The position numbers were made by a program, and so were the translations under genes. Shown in pieces: positions 1 through 10,292 of a stretch of 64,000 nt of DNA. The first letter of the stretch is position 1. Every line of letters starts with the position of its first letter. The notes under the pieces were generated by a model. That model searched no databases, had not been told where the DNA came from, and saw only the letters and a program-made list of their open reading frames with translations. Origin of the DNA: Echinometra lucunter (taxonomy: Eukaryota; Echinodermata; Echinoidea; Camarodonta; Echinometridae); assembly GCA_029962745.1 (NCBI GenBank), contig CM057151.1, positions 34,738,818 to 34,802,817 of the forward strand, given 5' to 3'.

Positions 1-867
1 TCGTAGTGTAGTAAAACTATGAGTTGAATAGAATCATGAGAAAATGATGAAGGCGTGTTTTTTATCAAGAATATATGTCAATACATGTATATTTCAACTT
101 CAGCTGTACTTGTATTAATTACTTGGTGTTAATGTGGTCTCTCTTACTACCATGCACTTACAACTAAATACTTTACTTTTCAAGCTGTTGTTCCTGTGTC
201 CGAATATAAGAGGTTGGTTTCGAAGTCCCCGGCCCATTCACTCGTCAAGAAAGGATAACACTCACTTAACATGAGAAAGGGTTTACTATGCAAACAGACA
301 TCACTCCCAGAGCACTTGTAAGAATTCGATACAAGAAAAGACTATGTTTAAACAAAATACAACACACCTATCAACTGGACGCCGGTCGAAGGCTATGCAG
401 TGAATGTCTTTTGAAAGCGCCTACAGGAAAGTTATCAGGGGCTTAAATCTTGGTTGCCGAAGCCTTATTTGACAGTTTGTACCTACTTTGCATAACAAAA
501 TGGAAAGATTTAAAGTGTCCACCAACCATCCGAATTGCATTACCAAGCATACATGTTTTGCTATTATAAAGAGAAAACAAAATACAAAGACGAGAAATCA
601 AGGTAACTTTGTTAGTTCAAAAACATTTTACTCATCATGCTACCCAAGACCAAACTGTCATTTCTGTGACTGCGAACGTTTCCTTTCTTTTCTTTTCTTT
701 TCTTTTCTTTCCCACAAGTAAGGCGTGATGAGAAAAGAAATCATAAATCCATATCTGAAGTATAATTAGGTGGTGAATCCAAGATTTTTACAGGTATGTG
801 TCCGAAATCTCTTTCAAGAAGAAGAAAGGTTCTTGTATTTGCCCGTGTGGGGACTTCGCCCATTTTG

Positions 868-893
868 AATCACGGCTTAGCCAAGCCGTGATT
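868..893. repeat. Perfect 11-bp hairpin
   Basis: AATCACGGCTT is followed by a 4-base loop (AGCC) and its exact complement AAGCCGTGATT. Adjacent T/A-rich sequence follows. It could be the residue of a small palindromic repeat. No transcript context supports a terminator or ncRNA. Confidence 0.6.
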
Positions 894-1552
894 TAAAAAA
901 CCAATTCTTAACTTTGTCAATGCCAATGCATGAAGTGATACTGAAGACTGAATTTTATATACTACAGGATATCGAACGATGTTGATTATTTTCTTCATTG
1001 AACGCCAAACTACGAAAACGCTGTAACTCGACAAGTCACATTTATGGTTAGAAAGCTTCCCTATAGACCATTATTTTGCTATGGCAGAGGTTAATAATTT
1101 AATTGATGACCGTAAATAGAATTGATGAATAAATACGGTGTATTTCATTTGGCTCATGTTTATTCCTCATGAAATCCATTTTCTGCATTTCCAAGGAAGG
1201 TATACTTTTGTCACAAGATATGCAAGCCTCTATTAACGGCTTCATGTTTTTATAGAATACATAATATCCCAATCAATTCGAAAAGGGTGTTGCGTTCAGT
1301 GCAGAAAGTAATTGATTATCGATGTTTTTAAAACCCTTTTACGTCATCACGTATAAAGGGATGATAATTGCAGAATAACATCTGGACATCTTCAAGCTAT
1401 GCACTTCTTTTGTATTGCTAGATCGGCACCCCAGGGCATATATTGTTTGCGGAACATGCCTATTTTGAAGGGCTTTATTTTTTTCACCATGTTTAGAAAT
1501 TAATTGATTCCATTTTTACGGGAATGTTGCTTTTTGTGGGGAACCTAGCTCT

Positions 1553-1665
1553 CCCTTCCTCTCACCCTCTCTCTCTCTCTCTCTCCCTCTCTCCCTCTCT
1601 CTCCCACCTCTCTCTTACCTCTCTCTTTCACACACACACTCTCTCTTTCTCTTTCTTTGTTTTGT
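1553..1665. repeat. CT-rich microsatellite
   Basis: Imperfect (CT)n with CCCTCT and CACA interruptions, a pyrimidine-rich strand of about 110 bp. The small open frame through it is low-complexity Ser/Leu and is not a gene. Confidence 0.85.
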
Positions 1666-2075
1666 CTGATAGCCTGTCCTTTTATTTGTTCTTCACATTC
1701 CTCTCATTAGTTTTATCTAATTAAAAATGAATAGGCTGTTACATTAAGAACTCAACCCCTGTGAATGTCGCTCATAATTATACTAGTATAGAAAGTTTCT
1801 TCTTTTTTTGCGAGACGCTTGAAAATAAAATCGTGCTCTACTCACAAAGTCAAGTTTTAATATTTGAGTAAAAATTTCCGTTTGATATCAGTTTCATCTG
1901 ATCTCAAATGATAAATTCTTTTTTGATATTATCTTTCTCGTTATTTTCTCATACAAGTGATCTTATCAACGATGATGATTTCCCATCTGTTATCAGTATT
2001 TTTTCCTTTTTATAATTCTCATGGAACTCCAGATTTCCTAATAAATCAACATCATCATCATGAGCCGTAGGTCCC

Positions 2076-2201
2076 ATGGCTGCATCATCGACATCGCGCA
2101 TTGACCGAGCTGGCATCGTGAGTCTGAGTGAAGTCCGCCATGAACAGAGACGTGTGGCAGCACTATTAAATGCATCGGGACAAATCAATGTATCATTCCC
2201 G
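2076..2201 (+). CDS. Putative first coding exon of the unknown gene
   Basis: ATG in good Kozak context (G at +4). A TGA in the same frame at 2061-2063 closes the frame upstream. Forty-two codons run open to TCATTCCCG, then GTAGGT as donor. The N-terminus starts MAASSTSRIDRAG. The join to the next exon rests on matching phase and the absence of another obvious acceptor, so it is an inference. Confidence 0.5.
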
Positions 2202-5200
2202 GTAGGTACAAAATAATTACGTACTAAAAATTTAATTTCTCGTATAAATCCTTGCAAAGAGATGGAATGGGCCAGCTTTGGCATTAATATCCCTGCTCAT
2301 GCAGCATGTCTTATCTAAGAATATACAAGCACGTTTTCGTACATGTTTATATTTTCCGGGGGGCATTCAAGTGCCCTTCTGGAAACTAAAATCATGATTT
2401 TAAGATCAGGTTTGTGTGCAGATTCTCTTTTTTGGAATGAATTTGATTAAGCTCAGTCCTTGTGATTAGGCTGAACGACTTGAGTTTAAAGGTAACTGTT
2501 TTCCGCGATGAGAGAGGGGTTTGTCCGAAAACGATGGAAACTGGAAAGAGAGGATACTGATAAAGAATCCGTATACAATGATCCTTACAAGATTCCGATA
2601 CTTTACAGATACAGATTTCGGATCAAAATTTCTTTAATGACTTTGACATTTAGAATATAAAATTTGCATTTAGAGCTGTTAATGGCACAAGTTCTTAAGT
2701 ATGATTATGATCTTTAACAGGGCGGCGCTACAGGGGGCAGGGCGCGACCGCCCCTGTGATTTTTCAAGTGATAAAAAAGAGAGAAAAAAGAGTAGAAAAA
2801 GAAGAAAAAGTGGAGGAAGACGAAAGAAGAATGTGGGAAAAGAGAGGGCTAGGTCATGCAACTATACAGTACGTATCAAAATAAAGGTAATCCAAATTCA
2901 CATGATTTCCATTTCAAGGATATTGACTTCCACAATTTAAAGATAGCTTAGATTAAAAGAGGAACTCTTTCTCTTTCCATCGATACCTTATTTGCATCAT
3001 TTTTGTTACGCATGAACAGGTTCATTGTTATTGAAGATAACAGGTACAAATTCCACTTTTGGCAAGTTTTGGAAAATGGATATAAGACTGAACTCACCCC
3101 TTTCAGTGGAGCCACACATAATCAATTGCTTTCTTATTGATTATGACCATTTTCCCAGGAACATTTTTTTCAATATTAGCGGATGCATGACTGAAACTCA
3201 CATTTTTATGCTCATGATACGCTTAGTAGGTTTGATAATCATTGGTTATCATCAATGATCGTTAAGAACATGATTCAAATGACTGCAAAAATAACACTTT
3301 CAGCTTTGAAGGTTGCATCATTTCATCAGAAGGAAATGAGTTTGCAGTGAACTTATGAGAATTTCAGAGAACATCTTCCGAAATGTCTCCAGCATTTTTT
3401 TTTTCAAACTGGAAGAATGTTAGGAAACATCTGAGAATGGTACTTGCTTTATCCATAACCCAAGGTAGTCTGGCAGAAATGCACCGAGACAAGGCATCAA
3501 TTTCCCCAGGATATTACAAAAAAACTAAGCAATATGCCAAATACTAACGAGCAGAGCATACATTTTCAAATTATTGTTGAAAAAATCATTTAACTTGTCA
3601 AATTTAACGGGAATGTAAACTTACTTGGTCTTGTGTGAACTCGCTGAAAGCATTCACTTCATTCATTTTCCAAAAATTGCAAAAAATGGGATTTGCACCT
3701 GTCGATTAACATTATACTCACTCAAGCGTGACAGCAGTGATGCAAGTGAGGCATCAATGGAAAGAGGAAGAGTTTTCCTTTTCTAATATGCTTCATGCAA
3801 AATCTAGAAGTAAATAACCTTGGAATAACAATCCTCTTAATCTGGATTACCTTTTTTTTTATACGCATTGTATAATACCCCTTTTTTTATTTAAAACGTA
3901 AATAAATGTACCAATGGGTCATCTTGCCCCCTATCAAAATACCTTGGCGCCGACCCTGAACTTTAATCAAAGTACCTTGCTAAAATTTCATCGTTCAAAT
4001 GATTAACGTTTTCATGTTACGATGGAGGTATGAATATTTTCATACTTCTGTATTGTTGACAGAAATAAAATGCAAACAAATTGAGACGTTAATTACTCGT
4101 TTATCAATTGGGTTAATATTTAAATTAAAGACGAAAGACTTTGGACTCTTTGGAGTAATTATCAACTATATTGCGATATTCTCTATTGGTAATCAAAACG
4201 ATTTTGAAATGTATACTTGGACACTCCCTTTTTCAGTCGGATATAAACTTTGGTACATCCTATGTCAATTCGTGTAAATAGGGATGTCGATAAACTATTG
4301 GGGGCAATGCTCGGGACAAAATTTGCCAAGAGAAGCAAAAAAAAAAAAAAAAAGGAAAGTCAATTATATTTTTCCAACATATTTGTAGACAAGGCTAAAA
4401 AAAAAAAATGAGAAAGTCGCTAACAAAATGAATAGGGACAATTGTGTAGGCCTGTATTGGAAGATCCAGGCGAATGTTTGACAAGCTGAACAAGAAATTC
4501 AAGAATGATGCTCACATACTAATATTCCGAAACACTGTTGAATGTTCGATAGAAAGTCTCTCGGCTCTCTCAACCTGCTTTCTATACAGTACGGGCAATC
4601 GCTCTGTGCCTCTCGCCAGTAATATGGTAATGAGTATGATAATTAATTTTGTAGCCTTTAGACTTCAACCTCTAATGAATCAAGTTGACAGCGATATCTT
4701 AAATCATAATCTGTCGTTCCTGTTAATACCTATTATGATAACTGGCTAAATTTAATTTTTTTTTTTCGTATTGTCTACCGGGAGTTTGTACATTTTTTTT
4801 GTATTCCAATGATGGTCTCTCAACCTACGGTGAGTAAAGGGCACATATTTATTTAGTTAATATGTAAGAAATTGATCTACAGGAAAATACAGCCATTTCT
4901 GCATTCAAGATTTCAGGTTTATATCTTTCTTGCAAATAGTTTGAGAATCGTGCTTTGTGCCAGTGTGCTGTTCATAGGACTGAAAAATTCAGTTATTCAC
5001 ATCCATTTTCCAGCCCCGTGACACAGCACCCTGGCACAAAGCAGAGTTTTCAAACTATCTGCAAGAAATGTCCTGCTTGATTCGATATTCATAATGAAAA
5101 CAATGTCTTTGCTGAAGTTCTTGAGATGCTTGCCCAAATTTGTTCGGATTAATAGGGACTAATAAGAATTGAAGAAGACTGAAGCAAGTAAAGCATTGTT

Positions 5201-6921
5201 CAAATGAAAATCAAAGTCCTTGTGAAAGATACTGAGTTATCGTTCCTAAAGTGTATGGAATATGAAGGGCTGCTGAGAACCAAAGTTTATACCCCGTTAT
5301 ATAGTGTTCGGATTAATAGGGATTAATAAGAACTGAAGAAGACTGAAGCAAGTAAAGCATTGTTCAAATGAAAATCAAAGTCCTTATGAAAGATATTGAG
5401 TTATCATTCCTAAAGTGTATGGAATATGAAGGGCTGCTGAGAACCAAAGTTTATACGCCGTTAGTGTAGTTCAAACTAGCTAACGAGTTTCTCGAGGACC
5501 TACAATATTTTGATCAGATTTGGGTTGGATGCCTATACAAATCATGATTCCTACAGCATGATTCATATCATTGATGCTCTTTAACAATATCATTCTATTT
5601 CTTGTCGTTGTAGCCTCATGAGAGCATACCCGTCAAGGATCTTTACAAGAGTCGATTCTACCGACAGCTGCAAGCAGCGAAGTCCTTGCCCACCCGCGTT
5701 CCGCCGCTTGGTCATCCTCTGGTTCGACTCCCCGGCTGGAAGCAAACTGACCACGACAATCCTTTAGTTTCTAATCAGTATGTTCATTTTGGGAATGGTG
5801 ACGATGATAGCTCTGGAACTGCACTGGCTCACTCTTTTCAGGACCAAATCGGTGGCACCCGGAGCCCACCTCGTCAACTTCAAGGTGGCACCCATTCGTA
5901 CAGCGGACGACGAGCTGTTTCTCTGAAGAGAACTCTGTCGAAGAGTGTGCCAAGTTCTCTGGGTTTTGATTTTTCCAAAAAATCGAACAATGTCAACAGG
6001 AAATCTCTGTCCAGATACGAATCTCTCCCTGATATTGGTAAATCAAGAAGGCAGGGAAGGGGTGACGTCGAAAACGGCGAAAGATCAAATGTTGAGTATC
6101 GTCTTCCAAAATGGCGACATGAAGATCCAGGAACGTCTATGGATATAGTGACAGAGGGTTCAACGGGGCCGCCACATCTACAGTACAATCACGGCATTGT
6201 AGATCCTGGAAAAACTGATCGGCGTTCTATCTCTCAGATATTCTCACCGACTGGATGGCTAAGAGGAGATACCGAGACTGACCTCATTGGACCCTTGCAA
6301 AGACAACACAAACCTCGTCATCGTAAAAGAAAACATCAAAATTTAACGAATCCGTTTATGCGGACTTACGAACACGATGAAGTGCCTTTCAACAGTCCAG
6401 AATCGTCGACGTCGTCAATCGCGGAACCGTCATCGAGTCGAAGCGATACTAGTTCTTCATCTACTGCAGACTGTGACATAGATGGTGGTCCTTGCTCTGA
6501 TGATAACGACCAAACCATCAACAAACCTGTTGTCGATGAGCAGAATGCCTTTTCACCGTCTAACGATCCTGAAGAATCTGCTTCAAGTAGTGATCCAGAA
6601 CAACTTCAACCTAAAGATCCCCACCGGTCGGGTGGTTTGAACCCCAACGACGATCCTTACGGGACGGCATACCTAAAGGCTCTCTCAGTAGCACGATCAA
6701 AAGCACTACAGAAAGACCCTTTCTATCTGAGTCAACGTCTGACTCGTCCGTTCACATTCTCTTATTTCTGTCAGAAGGAGATGTGCACCTGTGGTAACTG
6801 TCCTAAGGTGAAGCGGAAGAAGGGGAAAACGGGGTTCAAAGCCATACTTGGTGATGTGAACATGTATGATTATTTCAAATGGTCCAAAGACACGAGAGAT
6901 AAGACAGGTGGAGAAATATAG
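2076..6921 (+). CDS. Two-exon gene, product unknown (about 477 aa)
   Basis: Proposed join of exon 2076-2201 and exon 5614-6921, both in phase 0, giving 42 + 435 residues. I do not recognise the protein. The long second exon is hydrophilic. It has basic patches near the middle, a Ser/Thr/Asp/Glu-rich segment of roughly 120 residues that is probably disordered, then a more structured C-terminus. That end carries a Cys cluster (CQKEMCTCGNC) followed by Lys/Arg-rich sequence. There is no signal peptide or membrane segment. Support for a real gene is the start context TCCCATGG, an in-frame upstream stop 15 nt before the ATG, a donor matching GTAGGT, an acceptor with a pyrimidine tract, codon-like non-repetitive sequence over 1.3 kb, and an AATAAA about 520 nt after the stop. 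Further exons in the 3.4-kb intron cannot be excluded. Confidence 0.55.
2718..3962 (+). repeat. Dispersed AGGGCGGCGC-headed repeat, split by a MITE
   Basis: The head (2718-2866) and tail (3871-3962) are two halves of one copy. The head has GGGCGGCGCTAC, then GCGACCGCCCCTGTGATTTT, a purine-rich tract and GGTCATGCAACTA. The tail holds AAACGTAAATAA and ends at CCTTGGCGCCGACC. The same order occurs uninterrupted at 58577-58850, so the intervening 1 kb is an insertion. There is no coding capacity. Confidence 0.75.
2867..3870. mobile_element. Non-autonomous Tc1/mariner-like fold-back MITE (about 1.0 kb)
   Basis: The termini are inverted repeats. Left is CAGTACGTATCAAAATAAAG and right, read in reverse, CAATGCGTATAAAAAAAAGG; both continue into GGTAATCCA. 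Similarity between the arms extends at least 200 bp, including a CTCTTTCTCTTTCCATCGAT-like block in both. The flanks are TA on each side (2865-2866 and 3871-3872), as expected of Tc1/mariner-type integration. No transposase frame is present, so it would depend on an element elsewhere. The uninterrupted paralogous site near 58740 supports the boundaries. Confidence 0.75.
4929..5066. repeat. Inverted repeat with about 43-bp arms
   Basis: The left arm (4929-4971) has CTTGCAAATAGTTTGAGAAT then GCTTTGTGCCAGTGTGCTGT. The right arm (5022-5066) is its imperfect reverse complement. The spacer is about 50 bp. It lies in the intron of the unknown gene and is probably a small MITE remnant. A hairpin RNA is possible but unsupported. 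Confidence 0.65.
5141..5464 (+). repeat. Two-copy 164-bp tandem duplication
   Basis: A segment starting TGTTCGGATTAATAGGGA is repeated at 5305 with only a few substitutions (about 97% identical by eye). Both copies end in a CCGTTA-containing stretch. It sits 150 bp upstream of the long exon, within the intron. The high identity suggests a recent duplication. Confidence 0.85.
5614..6921 (+). CDS. Terminal coding exon of the unknown gene
   Basis: Open for 435 codons from the acceptor at 5611-5613 (pyrimidine-rich, ends TTGTAG) to TAG/TTT at 6919-6921. The exon starts PHESIPVKDLYKSRFYRQLQ, which lies upstream of the first possible internal start. Its composition is not repeat-derived, unlike most long open frames in this window. 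Ser-rich runs lie around 6400-6480. The C-terminus has CTCGNCPKVKRKKGK and ends near KDTRDKTGGEI. Confidence 0.75.
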   Translation, partial: PHESIPVKDLYKSRFYRQLQAAKSLPTRVPPLGHPLVRLPGWKQTDHDNPLVSNQYVHFGNGDDDSSGTALAHSFQDQIGGTRSPPRQLQGGTHSYSGRRAVSLKRTLSKSVPSSLGFDFSKKSNNVNRKSLSRYESLPDIGKSRRQGRGDVENGERSNVEYRLPKWRHEDPGTSMDIVTEGSTGPPHLQYNHGIVDPGKTDRRSISQIFSPTGWLRGDTETDLIGPLQRQHKPRHRKRKHQNLTNPFMRTYEHDEVPFNSPESSTSSIAEPSSSRSDTSSSSTADCDIDGGPCSDDNDQTINKPVVDEQNAFSPSNDPEESASSSDPEQLQPKDPHRSGGLNPNDDPYGTAYLKALSVARSKALQKDPFYLSQRLTRPFTFSYFCQKEMCTCGNCPKVKRKKGKTGFKAILGDVNMYDYFKWSKDTRDKTGGEI

Positions 6922-7303
6922 TTTGATCCATTAAGAATTAAACGATATGCAGACGTTTAAGATTATGAAATGATTATTTTGAAATGGTAATCTTAAATGG
7001 ACTTTTTATGTATTCTTTTTTGTTTAGTGTACTTTTTATGTATTCTTTACTGCGGGAAGGATATGTCTTGTGATAGTTATTATTAGCAAGACCTATTTTA
7101 CTTTTAAAACGGAGAAACAGAAAAGGAGATAGAAGGAAAATTTCAATTGTCAGAATGGGTAAAAAAACAACAACACTTAATAGTTGGTTGGACTTCACAA
7201 GATATGTAATTACCTCACAGAGAAGAGGAAAATTGGTAAGGAGAGTTCATAGGGGAGAGGGAGGAAGAGAGGGAAAGAGAGGGAAGAGAGAGAGGGAGAC
7301 AGA

Positions 7304-7344
<41 letters not shown>

Positions 7345-7449
7345 GGAGGTAGGGGTGAATATGAATGGAAATATCTTTGTAATGATAGAGACTTTAGAGT
7401 CATGACATAGGCAAAGCAGGTTGTCGAGAAATGCATTTGACTTAATAAA
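6922..7449 (+). other. Probable 3' UTR with polyadenylation signal
   Basis: Non-coding sequence after the stop of the unknown gene. A canonical AATAAA lies at 7444-7449. The UTR contains a GA microsatellite at 7255-7341. The extent is inferred. Confidence 0.5.
7255..7341. repeat. GA-rich microsatellite
   Basis: Imperfect GAGAGG units pass into pure (GA)n at about 7308-7341. It lies in the probable 3' UTR. Open frames in either direction over it are Arg/Glu or Ser/Leu low complexity. Confidence 0.9.
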
Positions 7450-8869
7450 GTACATATGTTAGTGTGTGAAACCATAGTACTCTGACTGTTGCATCAATTA
7501 TTGTATTATGGTAAAGAAATTTTGACTGGGACATTTTAATTGCATTTGTATATCTATAAATATTTGCTATTTGCATATAAAATGAAAGTAAATGTAAGTA
7601 TAGGGCTGAATTTTCTCTCCCACTGAGTGCATCGTTGCCTCACCAAAAGAGTAAATTTAAAAACACGTGTTTAAATAGCATAAGATGAATTTAGAATGTA
7701 TACAAATTATGATAAATCATTTACTGATATTATGTCGTCGATTTTCATTTTTAAAGGTTGGCATAATGATATAAAGGTTTAATCATGATAAAACCAAACA
7801 ACAAAAGTATACTTTTCATTTGTTTTTAAATGTAATCAATCCCACATAACATGCATATGACAATCAATTGTTTATAGAAATATATTGTATTTGTGCAATA
7901 CATTAATCAGTCACAAACATATTCATCTGTGCAGTTGTCATTATTGTCTTTTGTACATCTTGCAGAGGTTTAGAGGTGCAAGGACCGCGTGTCATAAAAC
8001 AAAGCAAGTGGTTAAAATCAACGCAAAGTATGAAAATTGATATACAATTTGTAAAACCAGGGTCTCGCCAAACATTAGAGCCTCGAATTGTGTTTCGCGA
8101 CGTATGTTAAATGGGCAGCGAAGGGATAAAGTTAAGCTAGAGCTGCTTTTTAGGATTTGCTCTGATGTGGTCCTACTAGAGGTGAAGAAAATGACACTTC
8201 ATAAGATCAGAGGTTGGTACACAGAAGTAAAGTATTTCCAATCATTGAGGAGGCATGTGATGAAGAAAAGAGATAGATGTGCCTTTACCCTATACTTTCT
8301 CTTTTCTCCTTTCTCCTTTCTCGCCTTCCAACAAGGAGTCGCCCTTTGAATGGATGCATAAAGACTGAATGAAATTTTTATATAAAGAGGGAATACTGAC
8401 CGTCATCTCTCTTCCTCCCCCCCCCCCCCCATCTCTCTCTTTGCGGCTCATTCTCTTATTCTCTTATTTTTGGAATAGACCATTGGTAGATATAATACTG
8501 CACAAAAAAAATGCATTTCAATTTTATTAGTAGTAAGGGACCCATATTTTGTGAGTGCCAGTAGTTTATCTTGCACCAGAATTATCATAAACCATAGAAA
8601 AGCGTTAAATTAAGCTAATTTCCGCATACTTTACTTGTCTCTATTTGAATAATTAGTGTTATTTCTTATTTCATTATCAAAATAAAATAAAGGACTATAA
8701 GATATTTCAAAATTATATTCGGTCACTTTAATTGCTTGCCAAATTTTGTTTGCTTTCAGAAATCACCCCTTTTCTCAAAATTATATGAGCAAGTAAGGAA
8801 AATTACACCCTATCTCCTAGTAGAAGTGTATTAATATCACGTCTACATAATCATTATTCAGTCACCTCG
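7450..8869. other. Non-coding stretch after the unknown gene
   Basis: AT-rich sequence with no exon or transposon coding signal seen. It contains a C14 tract at 8417-8430 next to a CT-rich block. Repeats resume at about 8870. Confidence 0.5.
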
Positions 8870-10292
8870 CTTGCCAAATTTATTTGCTTTTCGAAACATC
8901 CTGTGTTTTTTTTTTAAATTATGAGCGAGCAAAGCGAAGAGAGCCAGAAAGAAAATACACTCTTCATCATAGTCCTGAAAGATATGAATCTAAATATATA
9001 TGTAGTATCTCCCAATATGACTCTATTTGGGCACCTCGCTTGCAGAATTCGTGTGCTGTCCGAAACCATCCTGTTTTTTTTTGTTTTTTGTTTTTTGTTG
9101 TTGTAATATTATGAGTGAGTGAAGCGAGATACCTATAAAACACTTTTAGAACTTCCGATTCGTTACCAAACTGCACTAGAAAAAAGTATATTTACACCTC
9201 CCTGCAGAATTCGAGGATAGTCGAACACCTCGCTGCGAAAATATTATTCAGATATCTTGCATAAAAGGGTGCTTGCTGCCCGAAACCATCCTTGTTCTAG
9301 ATATCACGAGCACAGTGAGCGAGCTAGAAAAAATGTCTGCTGAGAACAGGTTCTAGTGTATAATGTTACTCTATTCTGGAAGAGTAACGTATATTTTCAG
9401 CATCTTCTGTCCTCACATGAATAGGTCATTGTTCACATGCGTTATCTCCTAGAAACTCATCTACTTTATAGGTCAATTTGCATTTTGATTATTATTCCAA
9501 ATTTATCCACTTACATACCCTAAGGATAAGCACAATGGGAAAAAATGAAGATGTCGTTGGTAATTATATGAATGATGATAATACAATCATCATAATCATC
9601 ATTCATTCGTTCATTCATTTATTCATTCATTCATTATTTCATTATTATTTTATCATTATGTCGTTTTGACCGTGAATTGTTGGGAGATGATAATACAGGT
9701 CATCTCCCATGTGGAATATGGGGGGATATATCCCCCCCCCCCCCGATCGACACTTATGGTTTTAGAAGATAATATAACGGCAAGGAATCGAGTGCCAATT
9801 TGACTTAAAATAAATGAATTTTCAGGAGGTATAACTACCTGTGACCAATAGCCTATTCCTATACTACCCACTATGAGAATGGAAGGTCCAATATTTATGT
9901 AGGGCCTACATTACTAAAATCATGAGAATCTGGACACAATACGTAGAACCTGTTCTCAGTATAAAGAGAATTCAAATTTCTTTTTCGCTCGCTCGCTACA
10001 CTCGCTTCTGAAGTCTAGAAACAAGATGATTTCCTGCAGCAAGTAGGCTCTTATTCCAGCAGCGAGATGCCTAAACATAACAATTGGGCAGGGGTGTCCG
10101 ACTATCCTCGAATTCGGCAGGAAGATGCATGTACAATATAAAAATCATTCAGTGTATACTGGTGACGAATATATACGCTTTAAAGAAAATGACGTTTTTG
10201 TCGGTCGGTCGCCCTTATAATAAGATCGGAACGCAGTGCCCAAACAGAATCATATTCGGCTGAAAGGTGATTGGATAGAGGTTTATAGTGTA
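8870..10292. repeat. Diverged satellite-like units in both orientations
   Basis: Decayed copies of the unit better preserved at 10.3-12.2 kb. Plus-orientation pieces carrying CACCTCGCTTGCAGAATTCG and GAGCGAGC-like motifs lie at about 8870-9362. A minus-orientation block lies at about 9945-10130 (CGCTCGCTCGCTACACTCGC). Segments 9195-9362 and 9945-10130 match as inverted arms, both including CTGAGAACAGGTTCTA, around a spacer of about 580 bp. The spacer has an ATTC/TTCA microsatellite near 9600-9650 and a C13 tract at 9732. Confidence 0.65.

Larger units (their letters stand above)
1..2075. other. Non-coding stretch upstream of the first gene
   Basis: I see no exon, RNA gene or recognisable transposon here. 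It is AT-rich with short simple repeats: a TTTTC-type run near 680-710 and a CT-rich microsatellite at 1553-1665. There is one perfect short hairpin at 868-893. The end of the stretch would hold the promoter and 5' UTR of the gene starting at 2076, but no TATA box stands out. Confidence 0.5.

Noticed and set aside
1949..2284. 111-codon minus frame
   Set aside because: It overlaps the better supported plus-strand first exon at 2076-2201 and has no motif.
5771..6188. Minus-strand and alternative plus frames inside 5614-6921
   Set aside because: Shadows of the long plus exon.
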